Assembly: GCF_002775205.1 (NCBI RefSeq)
Contig: NC_036464.1
Span: 4,924,480-4,988,479, forward strand
Source: Xiphophorus maculatus
Lineage: Eukaryota > Chordata > Actinopteri > Cyprinodontiformes > Poeciliidae
DNA length: 64,000 nt
Direction of reading: 5' to 3'
The position numbers and the translations under genes were made by a program. Below the pieces are notes generated by a model. It worked only from the letters and a program-made list of their open reading frames with translations, was not told the origin of the DNA and did not search any database. Shown here one piece after another: positions 24,228-36,048 of this stretch (its first letter is position 1; every line of letters begins with the position of its first letter).

Positions 24228-24400
24228 TACAAAGTATTTTTTCTCTAGTTTCTAGTGCAAATATCTTGGTACACTTACAATAAGAGAAAACTAACTTACA
24301 AGTAACTTTTGAGCAACTTGTTTTATGTGCATAATTCATTTATATTGATGAAAAGGTTACAGATTATTTCACTTATAAAATGGCAAAAAAATGTCTTGTA
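24228..24400. mobile_element. CACTA-like MITE, left-half fragment
   Basis: Contains TTTCTAGTGCAAATATCTT, ACTAACTTACAAGTAACTTT, and CAGATTATTTCACTTAT in family order; neither CACTG terminus is intact. Confidence 0.65.
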
Positions 24401-24529
24401 ACTTACCTAACCCTAGCCCAACCACAAACTTTACAGCTACAAAATTGTTTTGCACATTAATTGTTTAACCAAACTGGGATATAATTCATCAAAAGGCTTG
24501 TAAGCTAGTTTAGCAACTCTTAAAGGGGC

Positions 24530-25027
24530 AGTATTATGTAAAATTAACTTTGTTGTGCTTTTCATCATGCTATTATGTTATTCCCTCATTAAAAACATAA
24601 ATGGAGTGTTGCCTTGATTATTTTATGCATGTTTGAGAAATAATTTAATCTCCATGGCAACCATTCAGCTGTGCAAACCCCCTGAGGGAACGAAGCTCCT
24701 CTTCGGAGCTGCAGTTTCAAAGCTCCAGAGCTGCTCTCAGCTCCTTCAGACTAGCCAGCAGCAATTAGCAAACACCTGGTGGAACTGCACATCTTATTAT
24801 ACAAGCAACTTTGGTAAAAATGTTGTTCAAGGGTTAATAACGGAGCCAGGCTGACAAAGTTTCAGAAAGAGCAGACACTTCTTAAAGAGATAGGCTCAAT
24901 TTCAAGGCGACTTAAGTTATATTTGCTCTATGCAGCATTTTCGTAACAACTGAAGGTCACATAGTTACTTGATTGTGCTGTAAAATGCCACTATGGGCCT
25001 GGAAAGTACATGATACCGCCCCTTTAA
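24530..25027. mobile_element. MITE family E, copy 2
   Basis: Ends are CTTAAAGGGGCAGTATTATG and, inverted, TACATGATACCGCCCCTTTA, a good terminal inverted repeat. Aligns with 22146-22645. Non-coding, superfamily uncertain. Confidence 0.8.
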
Positions 25028-25977
25028 ACATGGGTATTAGTGGATTGTTCTCAAAATGTTAACTATTTGTAAAAAATAGAAAAGAAAAAAAAAGTAAAGA
25101 ATCAGAACTTAAACATGTCATCACTCTGTGTACAGCATGGTCACATACAGTTTGACAAGGATGCTGACTGATGCCCATGCCATCAATTAAATGCACAAAT
25201 GGGTTGCCATACAGAGTGACACTTGTGCTGCTGCTTCTTTCCCGGGTCTGGAGCACGACCAAGTCTGTGGTAGCAAAATAAGCCGTGCCCTCCAGTTAAC
25301 CTTCCACTGAGACGCAGGCACAGCCTCACACGAGGCCTGCATCCATATTTCATAGGCGAAACATATCTGCCCAGCGGTATTTTACACCCACTGTGGGGCT
25401 CACCTTCCAGGGGCTGACCTGGCACGAGGAGCACCGGGCCCGCAGCCTGCTCCAGCAGCTTTCAAGTCGAGGCCAAGCTCCCTCCCAGTCATCCAGCGTG
25501 GAGAAGATGCAGCAGCTCCAGCTCTGTTTCTGCCTTCTATTTATTGAATAGTTTTACTGAATAACCGACTTTGTTCCATGTGTGACAGAACGGAAACTTT
25601 TACTGCAGAGCCTTGGAGAGCAGGTTGTATTCATCAGTAGTTTTAGCTGCTGACCTTTTCCCTCCGTACATTCCCAGACCTCCTGGATAGTTGCTCAACA
25701 TCTGCAGGCCAAATGATGTCCAGGTTTAATCTTATTAAAACCAAACCGCAGTTTCTCTCCGACTCCCCTCCGCTTTGGAGACCCCGACTCCGAAGAACTT
25801 GGCCCACATGTGAACGTTCTGTTTTCTTTTTCCTTTTTGGGGTTCTTTGGCAGAGCCGGTGGAAAATTTCAGAGGGCATGACTTGTTAATTCCTCTGTCT
25901 TTTCCTGCTCTCTTTCTTACTCCCCCCAGCTCCCGTCTCATTGGAAGGTACAGCAGTTCTGAGCAGATCCAGTTCAG
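25028..25977. other. Gene-free stretch
   Basis: No supported gene. Open frames on both strands between 25180 and 26055 overlap one another, lack homology I know and have no splice-site support. Confidence 0.4.
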
Positions 25978-26203
25978 CACCACAAAAACACAAACTCTTT
26001 CCAAGTGTTTTTGCTTAGTTTCTACTTCAAACACGTTAGCTTTGAAATAAGACAAAGCTAACTTGCTAATAACGTTTTAGCATGATATAGGAGCTTGTTT
26101 TAAGTATAAATTCTCCTTGATATTGATGAAAAAGTACTTATAAGAAAAAAAATCTGCCAGTGGAACTAGTACTTTTTCATCAATATTAAGGAATATTTTA
26201 CTT

Positions 26204-27277
26204 AAAGGAGACCTATAATGCAGAAATTTTCATTTAGCATGTTTATAGACTCCCATTTGGTTCTATACTGCTTTTAAAAATAAACGCTTAAAAATATGTT
26301 CAGCTGGTTTTGGCCAATAAATTAAGGCTTTTGGTGTTTAGAAAATGTGTTTTAAAAACTTCCAGAATCCCCAGTGAAGCCTGGTCCGTTACCTAGCAAC
26401 CCCAGCGAGCTCCATGTTGTGTGGTCAACTGGTTTTACCACTTTATGGTCTGCACAATGGCTGCTGGAAATGACCTAAATAGAAAACAAATGAAATGAAG
26501 TTAAAAAAAGAAGTATATACATGAAAAATATTTTCTCCGTAGGGTGTCTGGGCTCTCCCTTAGAGACAGGGTGAGAAGCTCAGTGATCCGGGAAGGACTT
26601 AGAGTAGAGCCACTGCTCCTTCACATCGAGAGGAGCCAGTTGAGGTGGCTCGGGCATCTGGTCAGGATGCCTCCTGGACGCCTCCCTGGTGAGGTATTCC
26701 GGGCACGTCCCACCGGGAGGAGGCCCCGGGGAAGACCCAGGACATGCTGGAGGGACTATGTCTCCCGGCTGGCCTGGGAACGCCTCGGGATTCCCCCAGA
26801 GGAGCTGGAACAAGTGGCTGGGGAGAGGGAGGTCTGGGCCTCCCTTCTGAAGCTGCCACCCCCGCGACCTGATAAAAAAAATGGATGGATGGATGGGTGA
26901 ATGGGTGAAAAATATTTGACTCTAAATCTTTACATGAGTCCAGAGTTTCACCACCAGATGCACTGTACAATGACTGCTGGAAAAGACAAGTGTTTTCTTG
27001 TTGACTTAACATCCAGAAACCACTTGCTGCATTCTTGTTGGTTATGCAGGAGGCTCCACTTCTGCTTTTCAAAGATGTACGGCCGTATAACTGCACATCT
27101 GTTTCCAGCCATTTTCACATGCGAGTGTAAACGTTGAGTCAGGGGGGCGTGGCCAGCAGCAGCTAATGTGGATTTAAAGCTCAAAATAGGCAGAACTGAG
27201 GAGACTAAAATCTCATTATCTAAGAATGATTTTGTGCAAAAAATTTAATGAACATGTTTTGCATAGACTTATAAAAC
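26204..27277 (-). mobile_element. MITE family A, copy 2, second layer of the nest
   Basis: One end reads AAAGGAGACCTATAATGCAG, the family A terminus. Read on the minus strand, 27277-26906 reproduces family A landmarks: ATTCTTAGATAATGAG, CAGTTCTGCCTA, GGCCACGCCCCC, AAAATGGCTG, ACATCTTTGAAAAGCA. The opposite terminus is eroded. Confidence 0.75.
26534..26905 (+). mobile_element. 5'-truncated Rex3/RTE-like LINE, 3' end
   Basis: An open frame from 26544 encodes the last roughly 110 residues of a non-LTR retrotransposon polyprotein (LRWLGHLVRMP, RGRPRTCWRDYVSRLAWERL, ending in LLKLPPPRP). It is followed by a short (GATG)n tail at 26879-26900. A GATG-repeat tail is characteristic of the fish Rex3/RTE clade. 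The insertion is flanked by the direct repeat TGAAAAATATTT at 26522-26533 and 26906-26917, a target-site duplication. No reverse transcriptase core remains, so it is a dead 5'-truncated copy. Confidence 0.85.
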
Positions 27278-27384
27278 AACTTCTTATATCTACCTATAAA
27301 GTTATTTGTAAGTTGCTTTCTTATTTTAAGTGCACTAAGAACCTAGACCAAAAACACTTGGTGAGATTTTGTGTTTTTGCAGTG

Positions 27385-27940
27385 AGGCTGTACATCTTAT
27401 ACATTTCCATGGTTTCTCTCCTCTCCTTGCTCTTTCCTCCTCTTCCAGAGCAGTGTATCATTGTTGCTTGGCTGTCCTCTAGGTAAACCCCGGACTGCGT
27501 ACTCTCACCCCTCGTCGCTCAGGGAACTGGCACCAGGAGACAAATCCACGGATGTGTTTACGGGGTTCTGACAAATTCCTTCCTCTTCGTTCCCTCGCTT
27601 GCATCGTGGACTTGACGTGAGAGCATTATATTTAATTCCTCATTCCTCATCCAGCCAGAGGCAGTGCGGTAGAGGAGTTATGGGGCCCGGAAATGGAGCC
27701 ATGGCCTCTGCGGTGGCTGGTGCACCATCATGGAGGCAGCGGGACGGGAGAGTGATGGGTTCACATAGGTCTTGTGGCAGACCTATGGGATTTGGGGCAT
27801 GGCTGTATTTTCTTACGGTAGGGAAATGCCAGGGTCACTGGTGCTGGAAGTACTGGTCACTCTGTAATTAATTGAATTTAGAAATAGGGGTTTCCACCAC
27901 AGGCTGCACAGTGGAACAGTTGCTCACACTGCCTTCATGT
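27385..27940. other. Unique GC-richer island, no gene called
   Basis: Repeat-free sequence with mixed GC content. A frame at 27599-27871 lacks recognisable homology. It could be regulatory DNA; there is nothing decisive in it. Confidence 0.35.
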
Positions 27941-28304
27941 TAGCTAAAGGTGACCTGTTATGCCAGGTGACATGCTAGGATAGGTCTATGGTCTATAGAA
28001 AACAAAATTATTCTTAGATAATGAGAATTTAATCTGGCCAGTTCTGCCTAGAATGAGTTGTTTTAGGGCGTCTTGTCACTTTAAATCAAAATAAGCTGCT
28101 TCTGGCCACGCCCCCAACTCAGCATTTACATTTGCACATAAAAATGGCTGCATAAAGAATTATACAACCACACATCTTTGAAAAGCATTAGTAGAGCATC
28201 CTACACAACCAACAAGAATGCAGCAAGGGATTTCTGGATGGTAAGTCAACGACAAAACACCTGTCTTTTCCAGCAGCCGTTGTAAAGAGCATACAGCGGT
28301 AAAA

Positions 28305-28932
28305 AGCAGCAAGATGTTGGAGACCTTTTATCACAGTGTTGTTGCCGGTGCCATCTTCTTTGCTGCTGTGTGTTGGGGAAGCAGCATCAGAGCCAGCGAC
28401 TCTAATAGACTAGACAAAATCATCAGGAAAGCTGGCTCTGTACTGGGACTAAGGCTGGAGTCCCTGGAAACTGTGGTGGAGAGGAGGACACTGAAGAAGG
28501 TTCTGTCTATTATGGACAATAAACAGCACCCTCTCCACCACATAGTGGACAGACAGCGGAGCACCTTCTCACATAGGCTGCTCCAGCTCCGCTGTCGTAG
28601 GGACAGATACAGGAAATCCTTCCTGCCACATGCCATCTCACTGCACAATAAAAGCTAAATCACTGTTCTGCACCAATCAGTCCAATTTTGCACAACTGCA
28701 CTGTGGCACACTTGCTGTACATATATTACATATACATTCTGTATCTGCATTTTTTGAATCTTTGCAAGGACTGCTCTAAGCTGCTTTTTATATTGACAGC
28801 ATGTTATATTTTATTTTTATTTTGTCTACAATTGCTACTCAGTGGTGGTTGTTGTGTGTCTTGTCTCTATGCTGCTGTAACTGCGAAATAATTTCCCTGC
28901 TGGGATGAATAAAGTAATTCTATTCTATTCTA
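28305..28932 (+). mobile_element. 5'-truncated L2-like LINE, 3' end
   Basis: The frame at 28314-28658 encodes the C-terminal end of a non-LTR retrotransposon polyprotein (ending RLLQLRCRRDRYRKSFLPHA, a pattern common at the end of fish L2/Rex1-type proteins). About 260 bases of 3' untranslated sequence follow, ending in an (ATTCT)n tail at 28917-28932. A short flanking repeat TAAAA (28300-28304 and 28933-28937) fits a target duplication. The reverse transcriptase core is absent. Clade assignment is tentative. Confidence 0.75.
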
Positions 28933-28944
28933 TAAAACAAGGAG

Positions 28945-28979
28945 CCAACTTGAGCTCCTTGTCCTGGAGCTCAAGTTGG
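28945..28979. repeat. Perfect hairpin, 14-bp arms, 7-nt loop
   Basis: CCAACTTGAGCTCC at 28945-28958 pairs exactly with 28966-28979, just beyond the L2-like insertion junction inside family A copy 3. Confidence 0.9.
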
Positions 28980-29215
28980 ATTGCTAGGGGACAGCAGAGG
29001 TCTGCTGGGGTTGCTAGGTAACGGGCAGTGCCTGCTGATTTGTGACTTTACATTCTAGAGGTTTTTGACACAGCAAATTTTCCAGACACCAAAAAAGATT
29101 AACTTATGCCCAAAGAAAACCATCTGATTGACTTGGACTGTTTTGAAAAGCAATAGAAACCCAAATGGAAGTACAAAATCATCCAAATGCGAATTTTAAA
29201 CAATTTATCATGTAA

Positions 29216-30261
29216 TTTACTGCTGACGATGAGGATAAAAAATGGTTTAGAAAATGAATCTAAGTAATTCCATTTCTGTCCAAATAAGCTGCTTCTTATG
29301 TAGCAGCTGAAAACACTCAATTCAAACGGCTTTGATTGATTAGTTCCAACATTTGTACATTATCTTCTGGACAGACATGTTGCAGAAGTTTGTTTTCTTT
29401 CATGCTACCCAGAAAACCAGACAGTGACGCTAGGGGTGTTTTGATACTTGACAGATTTCAACAGAAATCTGTTGAATGTACAATTTTTTAAATTATGATT
29501 AATCAGCATAATAATCTCAATAATTTTATCCCTTTTAAACACATATTTTTGTAATTTTACAGCTTTCTTAAATTCAAACATACTTTATAGATCAAGAAGA
29601 GAACCTAAATGTTGTTGTAGCTCATATGAAGTCAAATTCTTTGGAGTTATTGATGACTGTTGGCAGAAAAGATCTCTTGTAGCAGTCTGTGTTCCAGTGA
29701 ATACTTTAACGTTGTTTGCAGTACATACTGGAGATCACGTACAATTGAACGACCATGCAAAAAAAAGGAAAAAAACCTGATTTCACAAAACAAAAGTTGT
29801 AACTGAGCATTAAGGCCTGCGGTGTGAATGCAGCCTTACTAACACTCCTTCAGCTCAGTGTGGGAAGCAACAGGGAAAGGAAGGCGCAGGAAGGAGGCCT
29901 CCTCTGCGGTTTCTCTTCTGACTCAGCTTTCCCAGAAGTGTGAATCAGCTAAGGGTGACCGCAGAGGAGCCTGAAGGCTCTTTATCTGGGCCCCAGGGCC
30001 TCTTCCAGGATAACTGGGACTGAGAACGGGCGCTCAGATTGAACCGCCTCTCCACTGTCACAGCAACCCTTTCTGCTCGGCTCCCTGCTGACTCACAGCT
30101 GCTGCACGAGGACGACCCACCCAGGCGGCCTGGTAACGTGTTGATGTATATTTTCCCTGGCATATCCACTCCCTCAGTCCACATATGCTGTTTACATGCA
30201 GCTGACATGTTTTATTATGTCTAGCAGAGTCTGCACCACCCACCTAAACATAACAGACGAG
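29216..30261. other. Gene-free stretch with a unique GC-richer part
   Basis: AT-rich to 29800, including a small inverted repeat at 29451-29472 (8-bp arms, 6-nt loop). The 29840-30230 part is unique and GC-richer with no exon I can support; possible regulatory DNA. Confidence 0.35.
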
Positions 30262-30744
30262 CAGAGCTGGGCAGTAACTAGTTACTCAGTTACATTTACT
30301 TCAGTAATGTTTCTTGACAAAAACTACTTTTAGGAGTATTTGAGCTTTTTACTTTTACTTGAGTAATTTTATTATGAGGTATTTCTACTCTTACTTGATT
30401 CAAATTCTGGATTTTCTACCCACTGAATGAAAAACAAACATGTTTTCACCAGAAACTCACAGACACACACCTGTAGTTTCTGTTAAAGTTTCATAAGTTT
30501 TTTATTGAAAGAAACTGATTTGAAAAAAATATATAAATAATTGCCTGATTTTATTTTCGTTATTTACATGAAATATTGTAATTTTCGTCTTTAAAAAACA
30601 CCAAAATTTCCACTTTATTTTATGTTTTGGTTAGTTTGATTATGTAATTTTAAATACTGTATAATTGATAACTTGAGTAGAGTTTTTACCAAATACTTTT
30701 TTACTCTTACTTGAGTATACTTTTGGGTACTCTGCCCTCCTCTG
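30262..30744. mobile_element. hAT-like MITE, CAGAGCTGGGCAGTA ends
   Basis: Left end CAGAGCTGGGCAGTAACTAG, right end GGGTACTCTGCCCTCCTCTG, forming terminal inverted repeats beginning CAGAG. The flanking octamers CAGACGAG (30254-30261) and CATACGAG (30745-30752) match at 7 of 8 positions, as for a hAT target duplication. Internal ACTTTTACTTGAGTAA motifs recur on both arms. Other copies start at 31803 and 36049. Confidence 0.82.
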
Positions 30745-31802
30745 CATACGAGCCTCTTTGATCCAGATGATGGTGCCTCAACTTTTCGCTCTGATCCTCC
30801 CTTTGCTTCACTCAGAACCGGTACTGTCCTGCATACTTTTCTGGAATTTTGCAGAGAGTAAATTTAGCTGCTGTTTCTTGTAATCTTTGTTTCAGTGGAA
30901 GAGAAAAAAAAGTCCTTGGCACTCTCTGCTCGTTTCTCAACAAAGCTCGGCTTCACATCCTGCATGGGAGCTGCCCAGGAAAACCACAGGCCATTGAGTA
31001 ACTCCTCTGTGTCGGAGAACTAGCTCAGGGGCATCCGCTGATCTCAGCCCAGCCACTTCGCTCTTATCTAACCAGTTTTTCCAGAAGAAGCTGACACAAG
31101 TCTCTGCTTTGTCTGCTACTGACTGTAAACTCAAGACGTTTAGCTGCTGATAAGAAAAGTAAGTATTGGTAAAGATCACTGAGGTTATCCCTCAATCTAC
31201 CAGTTCACTTTTATTCCTGTAGACGATGAGGCAAAGTGATTTTTATATCCCACCCAGTTCCTTCCAGCGTTTTGAACAGAAACCCAATAAACATGCATAC
31301 TATCTGAAACACAAAGCAAATCTTATCAGATTTTAGGAGCAGAGCTGCTGCTGAAGCAACACTCCTCAATTCATCTTGACATTTGATATTACTTAAAAAT
31401 GGCTGTAATTTTTTACAGATATGTAAAGTAATTTGAAGAGTAGCCTGGATAAATGGTTATGGAAGCTCAAAATAATGTTTGTTTTTGGAGTTTCTTGTTT
31501 ATATAACTGGTAATATAAAATATCTTTGCATGTCCAAAGTGGTAACATCTCTTCATATTCCAGGTTATAAGACAGAAAACAGAGAGGAGTAATTTATTAT
31601 ACTAACAGCATCACTGTTTTAGTTACTTAACTTGAATTTAACATGTTAATTTTGATTAATCAGTTGAAAAGATTTTTTTTTCTTTAAATAATAAAGTTCT
31701 GGGTGGAACCTTTGTATTCATTCGTTTCTGATACAACCATAGATCTGACGCACAAGCGACATTTGCAAACAGCAGCTAGTGGATGGTGTTTTTTCTCAAT
31801 AG
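30745..31802. other. Gene-free stretch
   Basis: No supported exon or recognisable element. Confidence 0.4.
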
Positions 31803-32274
31803 CAGAGTTGGACAATAACTAATTTCATTTACTTGAGTAACTTTTTTGGGAAAAAAAAAAGACTTTTACTTTTCACTTTTGCTTAAATAATTTTATTTCT
31901 CGTGTAAAATTTCTGGATAGTCTAGCTACTGTGAGTAACTTCACTGAATGAAGAACAAACTTATTTTAACCAAAAGGAAAAAAAATCACCAAACACAGAT
32001 GGACACCTGCAGGTTTTTACATTTTTATATTGAAATTGATTTGGAAAAATGTTTGTTTTGTTATTTTATTTGTATAAATTACTTTTATTTGACCTTTAAA
32101 ATACCAAAATCTCCACGTAATTTTATATTTTGGTCCATCTGACGGCCTAATTTTATGTTTTGACCTGTTACTTAGTATTTGAGTTGCATTTTTACCAAAC
32201 ACTTTTTTACTTATGAGTAATTTCTTTGACAGCTACCTTTTACTTTTATTTGGTGAAGTATTGCTACTCTTGCT
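31803..32274. mobile_element. hAT-like MITE, second CAGAG-type copy, worn
   Basis: Begins CAGAGTTGGACAATAACT and carries CATTTACTTGAGTAACTTTT, then near the right end CTTATGAGTAATTTCTTTGA and TATTGCTACTCTTGCTG. It is the same family as 30262-30744 but with an eroded right terminus. Confidence 0.65.
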
Positions 32275-32563
32275 GGACACCATTTAATCTTAAAGTTTTA
32301 GACATGATTTTGGGTTTAATGACCTACCTGCGGTGAGGTTGGTGTCGTTGCCCTGCAGCAGTTTGTGAATGAATTAAACTTGTTTTGTTTTATGGGGCTA
32401 AAGAAGCACATGCTGACCGTTTTTATCACAGCTTAAAACGGTTAACACTAGCAGATGGCGGAAAGACCAAAACGTAAACTCTGCTAAAATGAGCCCTAAA
32501 AACAAACGAGTTGCTCTTTTACCAGAGAGTTTTGGAATCAGTGTTGTATAAACAGTTAAATCT

Positions 32564-32598
32564 ATGTGTGTGTGCGTGTGTGTGTGTGTGTGTGTGTG
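32564..32598. repeat. (TG)n microsatellite
   Basis: TG dinucleotide run with a single C interruption, seen directly. Confidence 0.95.
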
Positions 32599-33084
32599 GG
32601 AACAATGCGGTCATTTATGGAGTGATCACACAGTCCTCACCAACAGCCTTCAACACATTAACCATGTGACTGTTAACATGTAACCGAGCGGTGAATCATT
32701 GCGTGCTAAGCTCATGTTCTCGCCCTTTGACCGCATGATTTTAACTTGAAATACTGAAAATCTAAATGCGATCTGGCTGAAAACGAAGAGATGCTAAAGT
32801 TTTCACAGGCATCAAACTGCTACACGTTCTGTTTGGTTAAAACCACAGACATTGAACTTATTTTATCTGCATTTTGGGTGATAAATGAGCAGAAAAAGCA
32901 CAATTGTGAGTGCAGCGGCCAGCACTGATGCTTTAAATGCTTCAAATGAACCACATTTGTTTACCACTCATAAATATTTACTTTTTTTTTAAGTTTGTGC
33001 TTTATGTTTACTTTTTATAGTCAACTTGTGCTGGCTTGAAATTTCTCCTTGGAAGAAAATAGTTATTTGAAATGATACGAGTCA

Positions 33085-33140
33085 ACTAGGACTGAATCGA
33101 TTAATCATGATTAATCGATCCTTGAAATAAACGTCAACTA
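33085..33140. mobile_element. Left-end fragment of the GATTAATCGATTA hAT-like family
   Basis: CTAGGACTGAATCGATTAAT followed by CGTCAACTAAT matches the left end of the 59208-59823 element and is then broken by CACTA-like sequence. Confidence 0.65.
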
Positions 33141-33736
33141 ATATGCATGCAAAAAATACATTTTGGTCTAGTTTCTAGTGTAAATATCTTATTTTTGTCT
33201 CATTTCAAGTTTACTATCTTACAAGTAACTTTAAAGCAAGATATAGGAGCTTGTTTTAAGTCAATAATTTTTTAATATTGATGAAAAATTATTTGCTCCA
33301 ATGGCAGATTATTTCACTTATATAAAATAATCTGTCAGTGGAACCAGAACTTTTACATGATTCTGAAAGATATTTTTAATATCTTAATATACACCACAAG
33401 AGCACAAAATCTTACCAAGTATTTAATCTAGTTTTAGTGCAAATGTCACATTTCAAGACAAAACTAACTTACAAGTAACTTTTCAGTAAGATATAGGAGC
33501 TTGTTTAAGGAAAGTACTAGTTCCACTGACAGATTATTTCCTATAATAGTCAATAATCTGCCAGTGGAACTAATACTTTTTCATCAATATTAAGGAATTA
33601 TTTACTTAAAATAATCTACTCTATCTTGCTGTAAGGTTACTTGTAGGTTAGTTTTGTTTTATTTCAAGTGTACAAAGATATTTGCACTAAAAACTAGAGC
33701 AAAAATACTTGGTAAGATTTTGTGTTTTTGCAGTGT
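33141..33736. mobile_element. Two adjoining CACTA-like MITE copies
   Basis: A first partial copy (33141-33375) has the family's TTTCTAGTGTAAATATCTTA and CAATGGCAGATTATTTCAC blocks. A second (about 33395-33736) carries both halves, from GAGCACAAAATCTTACCAAG to GATTTTGTGTTTTTGCAGTG. The halves are inverted relative to one another, as in other copies. Confidence 0.75.
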
Positions 33737-33738
33737 AC

Positions 33739-34463
33739 ATGACATTTAAAATTAGAATCAGACCAATAAAAAAACAAACTATTTTGAGTACAGGAATGTG
33801 AACTTTATGAAAAGTATGTTTAATAGCTGCGTAAAAGTACTTTTAATCTGACAAACAAGACTCACATTCTAATTTCTTGACTGTACATGAGTAGAGTCAG
33901 TCCTGACCTTTGACCTGATTCCAGTGACCTTTGCCCCACTGAGCCTGTGATGTCACCTCGGTTCAGAAAAGGCTGAGCTGGGAATAAAAAGGCAGCACCA
34001 GGATCCCGAGTCCAGCAGAATAATTACATGAATGAAGGAGGGAATCAGGAAATAGCTTTTTGGTTTGGGAAACTGAGGAGTTGGATGGAGCGCTGCCATG
34101 TGCTAAATGAAAACAGGATTCAGAGAAAAAAGAAAAAAAACGGGGGCCAGGGTGAAGCACAGAGTGTGAGAGAACACAGACGAGGCCAAAACGTGTGTTT
34201 CATAACTGGGAGGGGTCGGCAGGTTAGCTGGGGTCATATGGGGGGGGGCGTCCCGCTCCCCACCCAGCTTCCTCCTCCTCCTCTTCTTCTTCCTCGCAGG
34301 TTTCATTCGGATCTTCCCAATCACGGTTTTTATTGCAGTAAATTTCTGCCACACCGCATCGCGTGAGCTGGAGGAGCGCTCCATTCTTAGCCCGGGCACC
34401 GCTGAGTGCCAGGGGTACGTGGAGCCTGGCGGCGCGAAGGTTACGCAGCGAGAGGAGGGGTGC
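33739..34463. other. Gene-free stretch
   Basis: Mostly unique. A frame at 34028-34366 and its opposite-strand partner are low-complexity and lack homology. Confidence 0.4.
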
Positions 34464-35500
34464 ACTGCAGAAACACTAAATCTGACCAAGGACTGCTGGT
34501 CCAGCTCCCACTGCTGATGTCCTAGAGGACCTGAAATAAGACAAAACTAACTTACAACTAGCACACGATTAATCACCTTAATCGTGATTAATCGATTATT
34601 AAAATAATCATAGACTAATTTAGTAGTCGATTAGTCGCTAACTCAAGAAAAAACTACATATTCAGAGCATGATTTATGCCTGAAATATATCTAAATTTTG
34701 CATTTAAGATTAAAAAAACATTGTAAATAAGTTTTAGCCAAAGCTTCGCGAGTGCAATAGCTTTAGCTTCACCCGGTTCAGATCTACTAGAGGAAGGATT
34801 GAAGAGAGGCTTTTGCATCAGGGTTAGATAAAAATTAATTCCTTGGGCGAAAAACGTGTCTGTGTTGTTTGTTAGCCCTCAGATTTCTATACAGACTGAA
34901 GAGTCTGATGTCATTTCACAAAAACAGTAAAAGAGCAGAAAAGATTTTCTGAATCTGAGTCTAAAGAAATATTAAAGACTGGAGCTGAAACAATTAATCG
35001 TGATTAATCGATTAGGGAAATAATTGTAGACTAATTTAGGAATCAATTAATCATTAACTGAAGTATACAGACTCAAAAAAAGGCAATTTGCTGAGAAAGG
35101 TAACATAATTAAGCCATATTTAAGCTAAAACTGTACTATATGTATATTTTACTCTTAAATATGTAAATATGCCGATGGAACTAGAACTTTTTCATGAATC
35201 TTAAGGATTTTTTTAAATTCTAGTATCTTGTGCAAATATCTTACTTGAAGTAAGACAAGATTAAATTACAAGCAACTTTACAGCAAAAATATTGGAGCTT
35301 GTTTTAAGCTAATTATCACAAGTTACTCTTGCGGTTGGGAAAAAATGTTTTCTTCTGTATTCAAGAATTGTTGACTTAAAACAAGCTTCTATATTTTACT
35401 GAAAAGTTACTTGTAATTAGTTTAGTCTTAATTCAAGCGTACTAAGATATTTGCACTAGAATCCAGACCCAAAGCTCTTGGTCAGACTGTTTTTGCAGTG
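34464..35500. mobile_element. CACTA-like MITE interrupted by two hAT-like fragments
   Basis: The CACTGCAGAAACACTAAATC end is at 34464 and the TTTTTGCAGTG end at about 35500. Between them, GATTAATCGATTA-type hAT fragments start near 34560 and 34987 (GGAGCTGAAACAATTAATCG). CACTA-like sequence resumes at about 35160 (GATGGAACTAGAACTTTTTC). Confidence 0.65.
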
Positions 35501-36048
35501 CTGCCAGGCAGCTCTGATCCAAACGGCCACGGCTTTTTCTCTGCTAACAGAGTGAATTCAGAGGAAGAAGGTAGAAAAGAACCAGCAGCTCTGCTTAAAC
35601 CCTCGCACCAACACCCAAACTTTACGCCCCCTCCTCCTCGCTCCAGGCTGGGCTTTCATCTGAAAAAGAGGCGGGCGGTTTTGGGGCTTGTGGTTTTGAT
35701 TGAAATAATATTTACTGTACTCTGCTGCTTCTCTGGCTCTGTTCTCCCTTAACAACGGGCATTATTTTTAGCCTCTGTGTCGAGTTCGGTCATTTCCTGC
35801 TGCAAAAAAGACTCGACCACAAGCAGACTGAAACACTGAGAGGCTTTCTGCTCTGCCTACCAAACTCACCATGTCCTCCGTACGAGCCGCCCCCTGTCTC
35901 TACGCAAAAATGTAAATACAGTACTCACTTTTTTCAGAACCTACACAATCTAGATGAAGGAGTCTATGTGGTTGAATAACATACCGCAGTGTTTAAGAGA
36001 AACGCTGGACTTGAGACTACACAGATTCCTCAACACACACAGGAACAG
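35501..36048. other. Gene-free stretch
   Basis: Unique sequence without supported exon. Confidence 0.4.

Larger units (their letters stand above)
25978..27384. mobile_element. CACTA-like MITE, outermost layer of a triple nest
   Basis: Left part (25978-26203) carries a worn CACCACAAAAACACAAACTC end, AATAAGACAAAGCTAACTTG, and GCCAGTGGAACTAGTACTTT. The right part (about 27278-27384) resumes with TTATATCTACCTATAAAGTT and ends GTGTTTTTGCAGTG. The interval between is a reversed family A MITE, which itself contains a Rex3-like insertion. Confidence 0.75.
27945..29215 (+). mobile_element. MITE family A, copy 3, interrupted by an L2-like LINE
   Basis: Left end TAAAGGTGACCTGTTATGCC at about 27945; internal landmarks GGGCGTCTTGTCACTTTAAA, GGCCACGCCCCCAACTC and AAAATGGCTGC match copy 1. 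Family A resumes after the LINE at about 28937 with GTTGCTAGGTAACGGGCAGT and TTTCCAGACACC. The right terminus is worn. Confidence 0.75.

Noticed and set aside
26544..26900. 118-codon frame as a host gene
   Set aside because: The peptide is the C terminus of a Rex3/RTE-like retrotransposon protein, followed by a GATG tail and bracketed by a target duplication.
28314..28658. 114-codon frame as a host gene
   Set aside because: It is the end of an L2-like retrotransposon protein with an ATTCT-repeat tail; the enzyme core is missing.
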